DNA of 64,000 bases from Cupriavidus sp. D384 (GTDB lineage Bacteria > Pseudomonadota > Gammaproteobacteria > Burkholderiales > Burkholderiaceae): assembly GCF_001652915.1 (NCBI RefSeq), contig NZ_BBQI01000004.1, forward strand, positions 1-64,000. Direction: 5' to 3'. Position numbers and translations under genes: made by a program. How positions within the stretch are numbered: the stretch's first letter is position 1; every line of letters starts with the position of its first letter. Of the stretch, positions 1-7,207 are shown piece by piece. The notes below the pieces were generated by a model that did no database searches, was not told the DNA's origin, and worked only from the letters and a program-made list of their open reading frames with translations.

Positions 1-67
1 CGATTTTATGAGACACCATAATTCGCACTAAACGTTACGAATCAACAGGTTAGCGGAGAAGGTGGCA

Positions 68-112
68 CAGGTTAATAGCCTATCGGGGGTTCGAATCCCC
101 CTCTCTCCGCCA
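68..112 (+). other. Left attachment site: 3' part of tRNA-Ser
   Basis: The sequence contains a serine-type variable arm (AGGTTAATAGCCT), a T-arm GGGGG-TTCGAAT-CCCCC and the acceptor strand TCTCTCC-G-CCA, ending at 112. A matching 5' half (GGAGAGA, D-arm, anticodon arm) is not present in bases 1-67, so this is a tRNA remnant or attachment site, not a complete gene. The intact tRNA-Ser is presumably to the left of the window, with another inserted element between. Confidence 0.7.
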
Positions 113-157
113 CACCCCCTTCCTGCCCAGTCAAGCAGCGTAAGGCAAAACACCAAG

Positions 158-191
158 AAACCCGCATCCCATATAGGTTTGCGGGTTTTTT
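158..191 (+). terminator. Rho-independent terminator after tRNA end
   Basis: The stem AAACCCGCA (158-166) pairs with TGCGGGTTT (180-188) and is followed by a T-run to 191. It lies between the tRNA 3' end and the integrase, so the element may carry its own terminator for the tRNA transcript it splits. Confidence 0.7.
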
Positions 192-277
192 ATTGCCTCT
201 CGCCGGCTCGCATGACGTTGCATGCTATGCTTTCAAACTGGGGGCTGCGTTGGACAGACCTCATCTTGGGGGATGTG

Positions 278-1525
278 ATGAGCGGCCGACTTACCGAATA
301 TAAGTGCCAAGTTGCGAAGCCTGGTCGCCATGGTGACGGGCGTGGCCTGTATCTGCAAGTCCGCTCGGAGATGGGCAAAAGCTGGATCTACCGCTACCGC
401 GACGCCGAAGGGCGGGAGCGATTCTGTGGGCTCGGGCCTTGGCCGGCGGTTTCGCTGGAAGAAGCGCGCACCCGCGCCGTCGAAATGAAGCGTATGCGGC
501 TGGATGGCCGCGACCCCATTGCCGAGCGCTTGGCACAGGAGGCGAAGGCCGAATTTGCCGCCACTTCCATCACTTTCCGTGCCGCCTTGGACAAGGTGAT
601 TGACCTCAAACGGCCGGAATGGAAAGCCGGCTCCGGCTCGGAGGCGCAGTGGCGGCAAACCATGAATGATTACGTCCTGCCCAAGATCGGCAGCCTCGAT
701 CTGCGCCAGATTGAACCGGCGCACGTACTGGCCGTGCTCGAACCGATCTGGTCGACCAAGCTGGAAACCGCGAGCCGTACCCGCAACCGCATTGAGCAAG
801 TGCTCGGGTGGGGCATCGGCATGGGTCTGGCCGATGCACCCAATGCGGCGCGCCTCAAGGGCAATCTCGACGTTCTGTTGCCGCGTCACAGCGTTATTCA
901 GAAAAAGGATGCCGCCAAGGCAGTCAAGCACCACGCGGCACTTCCCTACGCGCAAGCGCCGGCCTTTGTTGCCGAGTTGCGCCAACGGGAAGGGCTGGCT
1001 GCTCGTGCGCTTGAATTCACGATGCTGACCTCAGTGCGCACGGCCAACACGCGCGGGGCAACATGGGATCAGTTCGACCTGGAGGTCGGCATCTGGACAT
1101 TGCCCGCCGAGGTCATGAAAGCGAGCCGGGAGCATGTTGTGCCACTGGCACGCCAAACCATTGCCTTACTGAAAGGCTTGAAGGGCAACCACGAAACCCT
1201 TGTCTTTCCGAATCCGGCGGGGGATGCGATGAGCGAAAACGCCATGTTGGCATTGATCGGCAGGATGAAGCGCAAAGGCGAAGTGACCAGCCACGGCATG
1301 CGCAGTACGTTTGCCGACTGGTGTACCGAGCAAACGAACTTCGACCGCGACGCAGTGCGCATCCAACTGGCGCACAACGTGGGCGACGCTACGCAACGCG
1401 CATACATGCGAGGCGCGCTACTCGAAAAGCGCCGGGTGATTGTGCAAGCATGGGCGGACTACCTGGAGGGCTTGCCGGCCTCGGGCATCGTGACCCCGAT
1501 GCGCCACAAGGGGAAGGCAGCATGA
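278..1525 (+). CDS. P4-type tyrosine integrase
   Basis: Site-specific recombinase of 415 residues that integrates and excises the element at the tRNA-Ser end. The N-terminal part (about 1-95) matches the arm-binding DUF4102 domain of P4 integrases, with the GLYLQV and RYRD...GLGPWP...SLEEAR motifs. A core-binding domain follows (about 98-195), then the catalytic domain. Likely catalytic residues are Arg254 (TSVRTANTRG), His339 and Arg342 (SHGMR), His366 and the nucleophile Tyr376 (RAYMRG). The start at 278 is chosen because a G-rich ribosome-binding stretch (268-272) precedes it and it begins the conserved N-terminus. The frame stays open upstream to 62, but that part reads through the tRNA end. 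The stop overlaps the next start as ATGA, implying translational coupling. Confidence 0.93.
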   Translation: MSGRLTEYKCQVAKPGRHGDGRGLYLQVRSEMGKSWIYRYRDAEGRERFCGLGPWPAVSLEEARTRAVEMKRMRLDGRDPIAERLAQEAKAEFAATSITFRAALDKVIDLKRPEWKAGSGSEAQWRQTMNDYVLPKIGSLDLRQIEPAHVLAVLEPIWSTKLETASRTRNRIEQVLGWGIGMGLADAPNAARLKGNLDVLLPRHSVIQKKDAAKAVKHHAALPYAQAPAFVAELRQREGLAARALEFTMLTSVRTANTRGATWDQFDLEVGIWTLPAEVMKASREHVVPLARQTIALLKGLKGNHETLVFPNPAGDAMSENAMLALIGRMKRKGEVTSHGMRSTFADWCTEQTNFDRDAVRIQLAHNVGDATQRAYMRGALLEKRRVIVQAWADYLEGLPASGIVTPMRHKGKAA

Positions 1526-2205
1526 GCAAATCTGCCGCTGATACGCTGCGCGAAATTAACGATGCGATGACCGGGTATCGGGCCGCCGTCGACATGCTCA
1601 ACGCTGAATCGGCCCTTCCCCCCCAAGCCCTTGAGGCGCTGCGCAAGTTCAATGCATCGTTGCTGCCCACAATGCAGGCGATGGCAAAATCCGCACCGCC
1701 GGCAAAGTCCGCACCTGTGGCGAGCCCTCGGGCCAAGCTCAATGGTGAGTTAGATGCGGTAGGCGTAATTGCTGAACTTCGCGGCCTTGCAAAGCGCGCC
1801 ACATCGCCCGAACTCGGCCACACGCTGACGTGGTTGGCTGATTTTGTTGACGCCACTCGAAATTCCGGTGGCGGATATCAGCAAGCCATGCACCGGGAGA
1901 TCGGGAGGCAGAACAGCCGCAATGCTGCCTCAAAGGGTGGCAAGGCACCGAAGCGCTCAAAGGAGAGGGCCGAGGCAGAGAAGCTCTGGCTCGCGTGGCA
2001 GCGTGATATTCACCTCTTCACCGGCACCACGGCATTTTACGAAGAATTATCGGTGCGGAATCTTGCAGCAAATTGGCGCACTGCCCAAGCGTGGGCTGTC
2101 GGTTTTGCCAGCAAAAAGGCAACTGCTCCTTGGCGCAAAGCCTTTGCCAGCAAGCTTCGCGGGAAGGTGTGGGACCCGCTCAAACATGAGTGGGGTGTCA
2201 AGTAG
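1522..2205 (+). CDS. Unknown protein coupled to integrase
   Basis: A 227-residue protein of no family I recognise. It begins inside the integrase stop codon (ATGA at 1522-1525), so the two are probably translated together. The first 50 residues look helical and are followed by an Ala/Pro/Ser/Lys linker (about 55-70). A helical segment comes next, then a Lys/Arg-rich stretch around residue 130-145 (SKGGKAPKRSKERAEAEK) and a Trp- and Lys-rich C-terminus ending in HEWGVK. The basic patches suggest nucleic-acid binding, but that is only a guess. A strong terminator follows 26 bases after the stop, so integrase plus this gene form one transcription unit. Confidence 0.8.
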   Translation: MSKSAADTLREINDAMTGYRAAVDMLNAESALPPQALEALRKFNASLLPTMQAMAKSAPPAKSAPVASPRAKLNGELDAVGVIAELRGLAKRATSPELGHTLTWLADFVDATRNSGGGYQQAMHREIGRQNSRNAASKGGKAPKRSKERAEAEKLWLAWQRDIHLFTGTTAFYEELSVRNLAANWRTAQAWAVGFASKKATAPWRKAFASKLRGKVWDPLKHEWGVK

Positions 2206-2231
2206 CACCAAGCTGCTTACTGCTACCTGCT

Positions 2232-2266
2232 AACTGGCACCAAGCGGCTTGGTGCCAGTTTTTTTA
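2232..2266 (+). terminator. Rho-independent terminator
   Basis: A perfect 13-bp stem (AACTGGCACCAAG at 2232-2244 and its complement at 2248-2260) with a CGG loop runs into a T-tract. It closes the integrase transcription unit and separates it from the regulator-replication unit. Confidence 0.93.
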
Positions 2267-2321
2267 TTCCGTAGCATCGCCTTGAATGCCCCTGTACGAA
2301 CTCGTAACAGGAGCAAGGACG

Positions 2322-2678
2322 ATGCAACCCACTACTAGCCGTCGCTACAAGCGCAAGGCTGCTTCCGGGCAACGTGCGCCCCGCATTGACGGGCTCGACG
2401 ACCTCGCCAACATTAACCGCGAGCAACTCGCGAAATTCCTCGACGTCGATCCGTCGACTACCTATCGGTTGCAGAAACAGCCCGGCTTTCCGCAACCCTT
2501 CCGCGTTGGCAATTCCGTGCGCTGGCTGGTATCCGAAGTCCGCGAGTACATCCAGCGGCAGGCGGATGCGCGACCGAGCGTGCGCCGCCAGAAAGCGCTT
2601 GACGATCAGGCCGATGCCACACGCCCTCGGCTTGGCGGTCGCCCACGTAAGGCTGCTATAACCCGTGCCGCCGAGTAG
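2322..2678 (+). CDS. AlpA-like transcriptional regulator / excisionase
   Basis: Small DNA-binding protein (118 residues) of the AlpA / phage excisionase type. The winged-helix part (about residues 30-80) reads REQLAKFLDVDPSTTYRLQ, then PGFPQPFRVGNSVRWLVSEVREYI, the usual helix-turn-helix plus wing and Trp of AlpA proteins. Basic tails flank it on both sides. The start at 2322 has an AGGAG at 2309-2313 at good spacing; an ATG at 2286 in the same frame lacks this. It leads the operon with the zinc-ribbon and helicase genes. In P4 and relatives AlpA controls integrase expression or excision; here the target is unknown. Confidence 0.85.
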   Translation: MQPTTSRRYKRKAASGQRAPRIDGLDDLANINREQLAKFLDVDPSTTYRLQKQPGFPQPFRVGNSVRWLVSEVREYIQRQADARPSVRRQKALDDQADATRPRLGGRPRKAAITRAAE

Positions 2679-2686
2679 GGGGCGCC

Positions 2687-2977
2687 ATGGCAGCCGCTAC
2701 CCAACACGATGTGCTCTATGAACTCGACCGCGTGCGAGAGGCCGGGTGTGGGCGTTATCGCGCCTGCTGCCCGCTGTGCAACCTGTATCGCCGCACCGTC
2801 TCCATCCGCGAGACGAGCGAGGGCCGGATGTATATGCACTGCTGGCGGTGCGGTGCTGACGAGGGGCTGATTGTGGCCGTCCTCGCGCGCCGCCGCCGGG
2901 CTCTTGGCCTGCCGCGCCAGTGGTGGCGCGAGCCACCGCGCTATGCCTATGAACCCATCCCCGTGGGAGAGCGGTAA
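2687..2977 (+). CDS. Stand-alone primase-type zinc ribbon protein
   Basis: A 96-residue protein with a primase-like zinc-binding fold: CPLC (Cys28, Cys31) followed about 20 residues later by HCWRC (Cys52, Cys55). The spacing resembles the CHC2/zinc-ribbon domain at the N-terminus of DnaG and phage primases, but no catalytic Toprim domain follows. It starts 8 bases after the regulator gene and its stop overlaps the helicase start (TAATG at 2975-2979). The context suggests a role in replication initiation with the helicase, perhaps loading a host or helper primase. That role is inferred. Confidence 0.8.
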   Translation: MAAATQHDVLYELDRVREAGCGRYRACCPLCNLYRRTVSIRETSEGRMYMHCWRCGADEGLIVAVLARRRRALGLPRQWWREPPRYAYEPIPVGER

Positions 2978-4131
2978 TGCCTGCTCAACGAGATCACGAT
3001 CACGGTGATTCGGACGCTCATGCTGAAAGGGAAGCTGCGGCACGCCAAGCACGCCGCAAGGCCAACGGCCATGACTATGGCGACCATGCGCACTTCAATG
3101 GCAAGGCGCATACCTCCATGGCGCTGCTGCGCGAAGGGAGCGATATGACGATGAAACCCATTGAATGGCTCTGGCCCGGCTGGCTACCCAAGGGCAAGCT
3201 CATCCTGCTGGCCGGGCAACCGGGCGCCGGCAAGACCACCATCACGCTCTCACTTGCTGCGGCTCTAACGCGGGGCACCATGTGGCCGGATGGCTCCGAG
3301 ATTCAACGGGCCGGCCACGTTGCCATGTGGACTTCCGAGGATGATGCGGAGGACACCGTCGTGCCTCGCCTGTCGCGGATGGGTGCGAACCTCAATCACT
3401 TCCACCACATCTACGGCGCGCGCCGGCCCGACGGGCGAACCGATATCTTTGATCCTGCCACGGATATTCCGCTACTGGCCGAAGCACTGGCGGCGGCGCC
3501 GTACCACGTCGACATGCTCATCATCGATCCCATTGTGAGCGCGGTGGCCGGTGACGCCCATAAGGCCAATGACGTGCGCCGGCACCTTGAACCGCTCATT
3601 CAGTTTGGCGCGAGCTATGGGTGTGCAATCGTCGGCATCACCCACTTTGCGAAGCGTAGCCAAGGTACCTTGCCCACCGAGCGCGTGCTTGGCAGTCAGG
3701 CGTTCGTGGCCGCCGCCCGCATGGTGCTCTTGGCCGCCTATGACGAAAAGAGCCGGAGCGGCGCGCTGATGCGCGCCAAGTCCAACATCACCCGCGCCAT
3801 CGGTGGCATTGCGTACTCGACGCAAGAGGGCGAGGCGGCCCCCGGCATTGATGCCACATATATCGAGTGGGGCGCCTATCAGCCTGACATGGCGGTCGAG
3901 ATGCTGGCCGACCTGGAAAGCACTGATGAAGGCGGCGCGCTCTCCGAGGCGGTGGCATTCCTTCATGCACTGCTTGAGGATGGCCCCCAGTCCCAACGCT
4001 ACATCAAGGCACAAGCCCACGAGGCGGGGCACTCGTGGCGCACCATCGAGAGGGCCAAGCACAAGCTCAAGGTGCAAGCCGAGCGGGTACAGGATGGCAC
4101 CAAGGCGGTATGGAAGTGGGCGCTGCCATGA
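2977..4131 (+). CDS. RepA-like RecA-fold helicase (AAA_25)
   Basis: Probable hexameric replicative helicase of 384 residues, related to plasmid RepA. Walker A is GQPGAGKTT (about 80-88). Walker B is VDMLIIDP with Asp184. A conserved THFAKRS segment and a later sensor region (VLGSQAFVAAARMVLLA) follow. The first 45 residues are hydrophilic with His/Asp-rich patches (HDHGDSDAH, HDYGDHAHF). The C-terminus (about 310-384) reads like a winged-helix domain (SQRYIKAQAHEAGHSWRTIERAKHKL). Its stop overlaps a possible next start (ATGA at 4128-4131). With the zinc-ribbon protein and the downstream repeats it forms a plausible self-replication module. Confidence 0.88.
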   Translation: MPAQRDHDHGDSDAHAEREAAARQARRKANGHDYGDHAHFNGKAHTSMALLREGSDMTMKPIEWLWPGWLPKGKLILLAGQPGAGKTTITLSLAAALTRGTMWPDGSEIQRAGHVAMWTSEDDAEDTVVPRLSRMGANLNHFHHIYGARRPDGRTDIFDPATDIPLLAEALAAAPYHVDMLIIDPIVSAVAGDAHKANDVRRHLEPLIQFGASYGCAIVGITHFAKRSQGTLPTERVLGSQAFVAAARMVLLAAYDEKSRSGALMRAKSNITRAIGGIAYSTQEGEAAPGIDATYIEWGAYQPDMAVEMLADLESTDEGGALSEAVAFLHALLEDGPQSQRYIKAQAHEAGHSWRTIERAKHKLKVQAERVQDGTKAVWKWALP

Positions 4132-4430
4132 TGCTGATGCTGCCAGTGACCAAGACCGCCACCTCGCGCGCGTGCGCGCGCGGGAAGGCACGTGGCGGAC
4201 TTGGCGGTCTTACTGGAAATCCTTTCCTGTATTGGGTTTCCACTCCGCCAACCGTTGGCGGCCTTGATGGCGGTCTTGACGGTCTTGGATGGGCTCAAGG
4301 CCGCCAACAACACCGCCAAGACCGCCAACCCTTGGCGGACTCAAGAGCCTTACTGCAAGCGGGTTTCGGGCAAGGCCGCCAAGACCGCCACTATCCCCCC
4401 GCGCGTGCGTGCGCGAGAGCACCGGCATGA
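4128..4430 (+). CDS. Possible coupled small ORF spanning the repeats
   Basis: A 100-codon frame that overlaps the helicase stop by ATGA at its start and the next gene's start by ATGA at its end (4427-4430). These junctions favour a real, coupled gene. Against this, the product is low-complexity (GGLGGL, GGLDGGLDGL, RQQHRQDRQ) and is dictated by the DNA repeats that fill the region. It may be a translated origin, or merely an open frame that keeps ribosomes moving to the next gene. No family recognised. Confidence 0.35.
   Translation: MMLMLPVTKTATSRACARGKARGGLGGLTGNPFLYWVSTPPTVGGLDGGLDGLGWAQGRQQHRQDRQPLADSRALLQAGFGQGRQDRHYPPARACARAPA
4150..4391 (+). repeat. GACCGCCA repeat cluster, candidate replication origin
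   Basis: Short repeats with the core GACCGCCA or its complement TGGCGGTC recur in both orientations. Examples are CCAAGACCGCCA at 4150-4161, TTGGCGGTCTT at 4201-4211, TGGCGGTCTTG and a GACGGTCTTGG variant at 4268-4288, paired copies in 4301-4338, and CCGCCAAGACCGCCA at 4376-4390. Alternating CG/TG tracts flank the cluster (about 4165-4184 and 4400-4416). The position directly after a RepA-like helicase gene suits an iteron-type origin. Confidence 0.6.
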
Positions 4431-4786
4431 CCGCCTACCTCACCGTGGCCGAGGTGCAGACGCTCATGGTGCAAGCACGGGCATGGGTGGATGAACTCGC
4501 GCGGCTTGAGGGCTGGCCGCCTGTGCTGCGTGACGACATCCTCTACCGCCTGCGCCGTGGCCCTGCTGCCGGTCTGCCCGATCAGGCCGAATACTTCCGC
4601 CAGCGCCTTGCCGATGCTCGGGCGCTGCGCGGCATCAAGACCGAGGTGCAACGCATGGGGCGAGCGCCACCCACGCCAGCCACCACCGAGGTGCGGCAAA
4701 GGGCACCACCCAAGCGGCGTGGCCTTGCCAAGCACCTTTACCGTGAACCCCCACACTCGGAGCATCACCATGAACCTCAGCCCTGA
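4427..4786 (+). CDS. Unknown small protein downstream of repeats
   Basis: A 119-residue protein of no recognised family. Residues 1-75 look helical (AEVQTLMVQARAWVDELARLEGWP, then a DILYRLRRG segment). The C-terminal 45 residues are Pro/Arg-rich and probably disordered. The start at 4427 overlaps the preceding frame's stop (ATGA), and its 3' end overlaps the next gene by 17 bases, so it belongs to the replication operon. Codon use looks like that of its neighbours. Function unknown. Confidence 0.65.
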   Translation: MTAYLTVAEVQTLMVQARAWVDELARLEGWPPVLRDDILYRLRRGPAAGLPDQAEYFRQRLADARALRGIKTEVQRMGRAPPTPATTEVRQRAPPKRRGLAKHLYREPPHSEHHHEPQP

Positions 4787-5012
4787 ACAATTGGCCGGCA
4801 TCATCAACGAGGGAATCAACACTGCTTTGGCCGGTGTGCTGGAGCGCGTGAAATCCCTAGAGGCCGAGCGTGCCAGATGTGCCGATATCGACCCGCTGCT
4901 CACCCGCATCAAGGAACTCGAAAGCGAGGTCGGGAGGTTGCAAGCCAAGGCCATGAACGGCGCGGCGTTCGTGCGGCGCCGCGTGGATTACCACACCGGA
5001 GAATCAGCATGA
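4770..5012 (+). CDS. Small coiled-coil protein
   Basis: An 80-residue protein whose central part (about 20-58) is a strong coiled-coil candidate: leucines and isoleucines at heptad spacing in a Glu/Arg/Lys-rich stretch (VLERVKSLEAERA, then LLTRIKELESEVGRLQAKA). The tail is basic (FVRRRVDYH). It overlaps both neighbours (17 bases upstream, ATGA with the next gene at 5009-5012). Small coiled coils near phage or satellite structural genes can be scaffolds or adaptors, but nothing here proves that. Confidence 0.65.
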   Translation: MNLSPEQLAGIINEGINTALAGVLERVKSLEAERARCADIDPLLTRIKELESEVGRLQAKAMNGAAFVRRRVDYHTGESA

Positions 5013-5374
5013 TCGACCAAACCGAAACGAACGAGCACACCACCACCGAAGCCATCGACGTTGCAACGGGCCGCCATCAAGGCGTATGGGTGCGGCTCGC
5101 CCCTGATGGCTCGGGGCAATGGCAAGTGGCCTGTACCGCCGTGCATGGAGGCAAGCACGCCAGCCTCGCGGCGCCGTGCGAGGACGCCGGACAAGTAGCG
5201 GCCCAACTGCACCACTGCCTCAATGCGGTGGCGGAGTGGGATGGTTCGACGCAAGCGGCGCTGCTGGCGGTCTTCAGCCGGCTCATCACCGTGGCCGGTG
5301 AGAGCTTGGGTCAATCGCTTGCCAGCCTCAACGCTGGTGCGCAACGGGCGCTCGATCACCGCCGTGAGCACTAA
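5009..5374 (+). CDS. Unknown protein ending replication operon
   Basis: A 121-residue protein, no family recognised. The acidic N-terminus (MIDQTETNEHTTTEAIDV) is followed by a compact, likely alpha/beta part (GVWVRLAPDGSGQWQVACTAVHGGK) and a helical C-terminus rich in Ala and Leu. Translation is coupled to the coiled-coil gene by ATGA. A GTG-started 34-codon frame (5364-5468) follows with a 10-base overlap, but I see no reason to call it a gene. The operon that starts at 2322 seems to end here. Confidence 0.6.
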   Translation: MIDQTETNEHTTTEAIDVATGRHQGVWVRLAPDGSGQWQVACTAVHGGKHASLAAPCEDAGQVAAQLHHCLNAVAEWDGSTQAALLAVFSRLITVAGESLGQSLASLNAGAQRALDHRREH

Positions 5375-5415
5375 CCCTCGACCCGTGAGCAAACCGCCCG
5401 CCGAACTGGCGGCCA

Positions 5416-5457
5416 AGAGGTGCGCACGCATCGCAATAGTGATGAAAACGCACCTCT
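5416..5457 (+). other. Inverted repeat after replication operon
   Basis: AGAGGTGCG (5416-5424) pairs with CGCACCTCT (5449-5457) around a 24-base loop that itself contains GTGATG, partly complementary to ATCAC just downstream. There is no T-run, so it could be an operator or attenuator rather than a simple terminator. Confidence 0.35.
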
Positions 5458-5585
5458 ATCACAATTAATTCAGGTTTGCAAAAATTTCATTTCCGCCGCA
5501 TGTGTCACCGGTTAAGGAGTGGTGATATTTAGAACATTCCCAGCCAAAGCCGGCTGACAAACAGGCTGCTGTCGGGAGGCGAGCC

Positions 5586-6086
5586 ATGCTATCCAAATTT
5601 TTCAAGTGGATCGGGACTTTCATGTTGGTGGTCCTCGCATTGGGCTGGTGCGCGGCAAACAGGAAACCAGATTCATCACCTGCGAGCAGCACTACGGCTT
5701 CGAGACCCATGACTGCCAGCGAGGTTGAGGCGGAGGCCCAACGAAAGGAACGTGAAGCCGCTGCTTACAAGGCCGCTGCTGAACAGAGGACCAAAGTGAA
5801 TGAACAGGCCGCGAAAGAACAAGAGAAGGCGCGGGCCGTGCGAGCCGCCGAACGAAAAAAGTACCCGGCTGAATGCAGAGACGTATCAGACCAAGCCTTT
5901 GAAGCCATTAAGCAAAAGCATGTGTACATCGGAATGACCGAGGTGGAAGCACGCTGTGCTTGGGGCAAGCCAGAGCGCGTCAACAACACCATCAACGCCA
6001 GAGGCAGACGCTCCCAATGGGTCTATCCCGGCTATCGCAGCTATCTTTACTTCCGAGATGGCATTCTTGAGACCGTGCAGAACTAG
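5586..6086 (+). CDS. Membrane-anchored coiled-coil protein, SmpA/OmlA-like end
   Basis: A 166-residue envelope protein. Residues 5-22 form a hydrophobic signal anchor (FFKWIGTFMLVVLALGW) ending near Cys22. A Ser/Thr linker and a long Ala/Glu/Lys/Arg helix, likely coiled coil (about 45-98), follow. The C-terminal domain (about 100-166) has the pattern IGMTEVEARCAWGKPERVN...QWVY...YLYFRDGILETV, which resembles the SmpA/OmlA (BamE-like) fold. Cys22 lacks a clear lipobox. It has its own upstream region (5469-5585) with AAGGAG at 5514-5519, too far to serve as its ribosome-binding site. Host-surface cargo is an inference. Confidence 0.75.
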   Translation: MLSKFFKWIGTFMLVVLALGWCAANRKPDSSPASSTTASRPMTASEVEAEAQRKEREAAAYKAAAEQRTKVNEQAAKEQEKARAVRAAERKKYPAECRDVSDQAFEAIKQKHVYIGMTEVEARCAWGKPERVNNTINARGRRSQWVYPGYRSYLYFRDGILETVQN

Positions 6087-6555
6087 CCACATAGAGATGC
6101 GGTGGCTGGCAAGCTCGGGGGGGCCGTCGAATAAATCACGGGCTCGCTTTGAGAAGCGCCCGCCGAAGCCGACTTTTTGCTCATTGTCCAAAATTCGAGG
6201 CAAAAAAAATCGCACCCAGAAATTAAGCGGGCGGCCTATCAGAAGCCGCCGCGCGTCATGCTCCACGTTCCCAAGGAGTAAAAATCCTCCTGGTCAGCCG
6301 CTCGACCGAGCGGGCGCTACTACCGCTCACCTTGGCCTGCGCGCTGGCGGTACGCGCTTGCCGCTTTTCCGCCTTACCGCCAGCCGGCGGTAAGGCGATC
6401 CTGTGGTTCGTGATGGCGGCGCCTTGCTTCGCCCCCTCGACCTTGCGTGCGTGCGCCGCCTCTTTCAAAAATGCCATGATGCGATTGCCAATGAGGGCGC
6501 GGTCGGTGGCGGTAGTGCATAGACTGTCCACGTCGCCAGCTACCGGAGCGCCAGC
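6087..6555 (+). other. Gap with strong hairpin; possible regulatory RNA locus
   Basis: About 470 bases without a convincing gene. The clearest structure is a perfect 11-bp stem (GCCTTACCGCC at 6371-6381, complement at 6386-6396, loop AGCC). Open frames on both strands cross it (plus 6332-6721; minus with a possible start near 6474), and both read ALPPAGGKA there because the site is palindromic. P4- and P1-like elements often keep a C4-type antisense RNA with an overlapping Icd/Ash-like frame in this kind of place, which is only a possibility here. Confidence 0.3.
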
Positions 6556-6978
6556 ATGCCGCGTCCCGCTCACCGCCCCCTTGTACCCGCCGGAAAAGCA
6601 CAAGCGCCCGCCCCAGCCGTGGCGCGGTTCACGGTCTCCATCCAACGCGCTGAGATCAACGGCACCGCGCTCTTTCACTGCGACATTAGCGGCCCCACCG
6701 GCAAGGTCGGTGTGTGGGTAGAAGGCCACACCGGCGGTGCCCGCACCTTGGGCGCCGCGCTAGCCGCGCTCGCCGTTGCGGCGCACGCCAGCGATTCAAC
6801 AGCGCAATTCACAGGCGCCGACCTCGGGGTGTTTCCTGAACTGGTGCTCACCGCTCTGCAAGAGCGCTTGCGTGAGGTGCGGCGCTGGACGCCGACGCGG
6901 CGGGACCGGATGCGCGAGACGATGTCGGCGGACATGGCGTATTCGCTGGCTCAACGCGGTCCCGCATCACGGGCGTAA
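6556..6978 (+). CDS. Unknown small protein before capsid gene
   Basis: A 140-residue protein of no recognised family. After a Pro/Ala-rich 25-residue lead the sequence looks folded (RFTVSIQRAEINGTALFHCDISGP, then VGVWVEG). A small-residue helix (LGAALAALAVAAHAS) and an Arg-rich helical end (about 100-130) follow. A GGAG at about 6545-6548 gives the ATG at 6556 reasonable support. It lies about 230 bases before the capsid gene on the same strand, but a hairpin and an inverted repeat separate them. Confidence 0.6.
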   Translation: MPRPAHRPLVPAGKAQAPAPAVARFTVSIQRAEINGTALFHCDISGPTGKVGVWVEGHTGGARTLGAALAALAVAAHASDSTAQFTGADLGVFPELVLTALQERLREVRRWTPTRRDRMRETMSADMAYSLAQRGPASRA

Positions 6979-6986
6979 GCGAGCGC

Positions 6987-7016
6987 AAAAAAGCCCACCG
7001 GGATCAACCGGCGGGC
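6987..7016 (-). terminator. Hairpin with minus-strand T-run
   Basis: GCCCACCGG (6993-7001) pairs, with one G-C/A-C mismatch, with CCGGCGGGC (7008-7016). The A-run at 6987-6992 becomes a T-run on the minus strand. It may stop antisense transcription coming from the capsid side or act in both directions. Confidence 0.4.
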
Positions 7017-7087
7017 ATCTCGAAAGCGAGTTGGGGGTGAGCCATTAATTCAATGCGCCTTTGGAGGGATGCTCCTCGTGCTGTTGA

Positions 7088-7118
7088 AGTGTAGGTCGTC
7101 GCCCGCCCGACCTACACT
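7088..7118 (+). promoter_or_regulatory. Perfect inverted repeat upstream of capsid gene
   Basis: AGTGTAGGTCG (7088-7098) and CGACCTACACT (7108-7118) are perfect 11-base complements around a 9-base spacer, 89 bases before the capsid start. No T-run follows. It could be an operator or a leader hairpin controlling the capsid gene separately from the rest of the element. Confidence 0.45.
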
Positions 7119-7207
7119 GGTCCAAAGCTTTCCTTAACACTCATCTCAGCACCGCGCGCATCCAACTGGAAACGTAATCCGGCGCTCCGCCAACTGTGGA
7201 GCGAATC

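Noticed and set aside
1..112. Complete tRNA-Ser at the left edge
   Set aside because: Only the variable arm, T-arm and acceptor end are present; no matching 5' half upstream.
5364..5468. GTG-started 34-codon frame
   Set aside because: Overlaps a hairpin and has no coding signal beyond being open.
6256..6729. 157-codon minus-strand frame before the capsid region
   Set aside because: Its start lies inside the plus-strand gene at 6556 and no ribosome-binding site supports the internal start; kept only as part of the hairpin gap.
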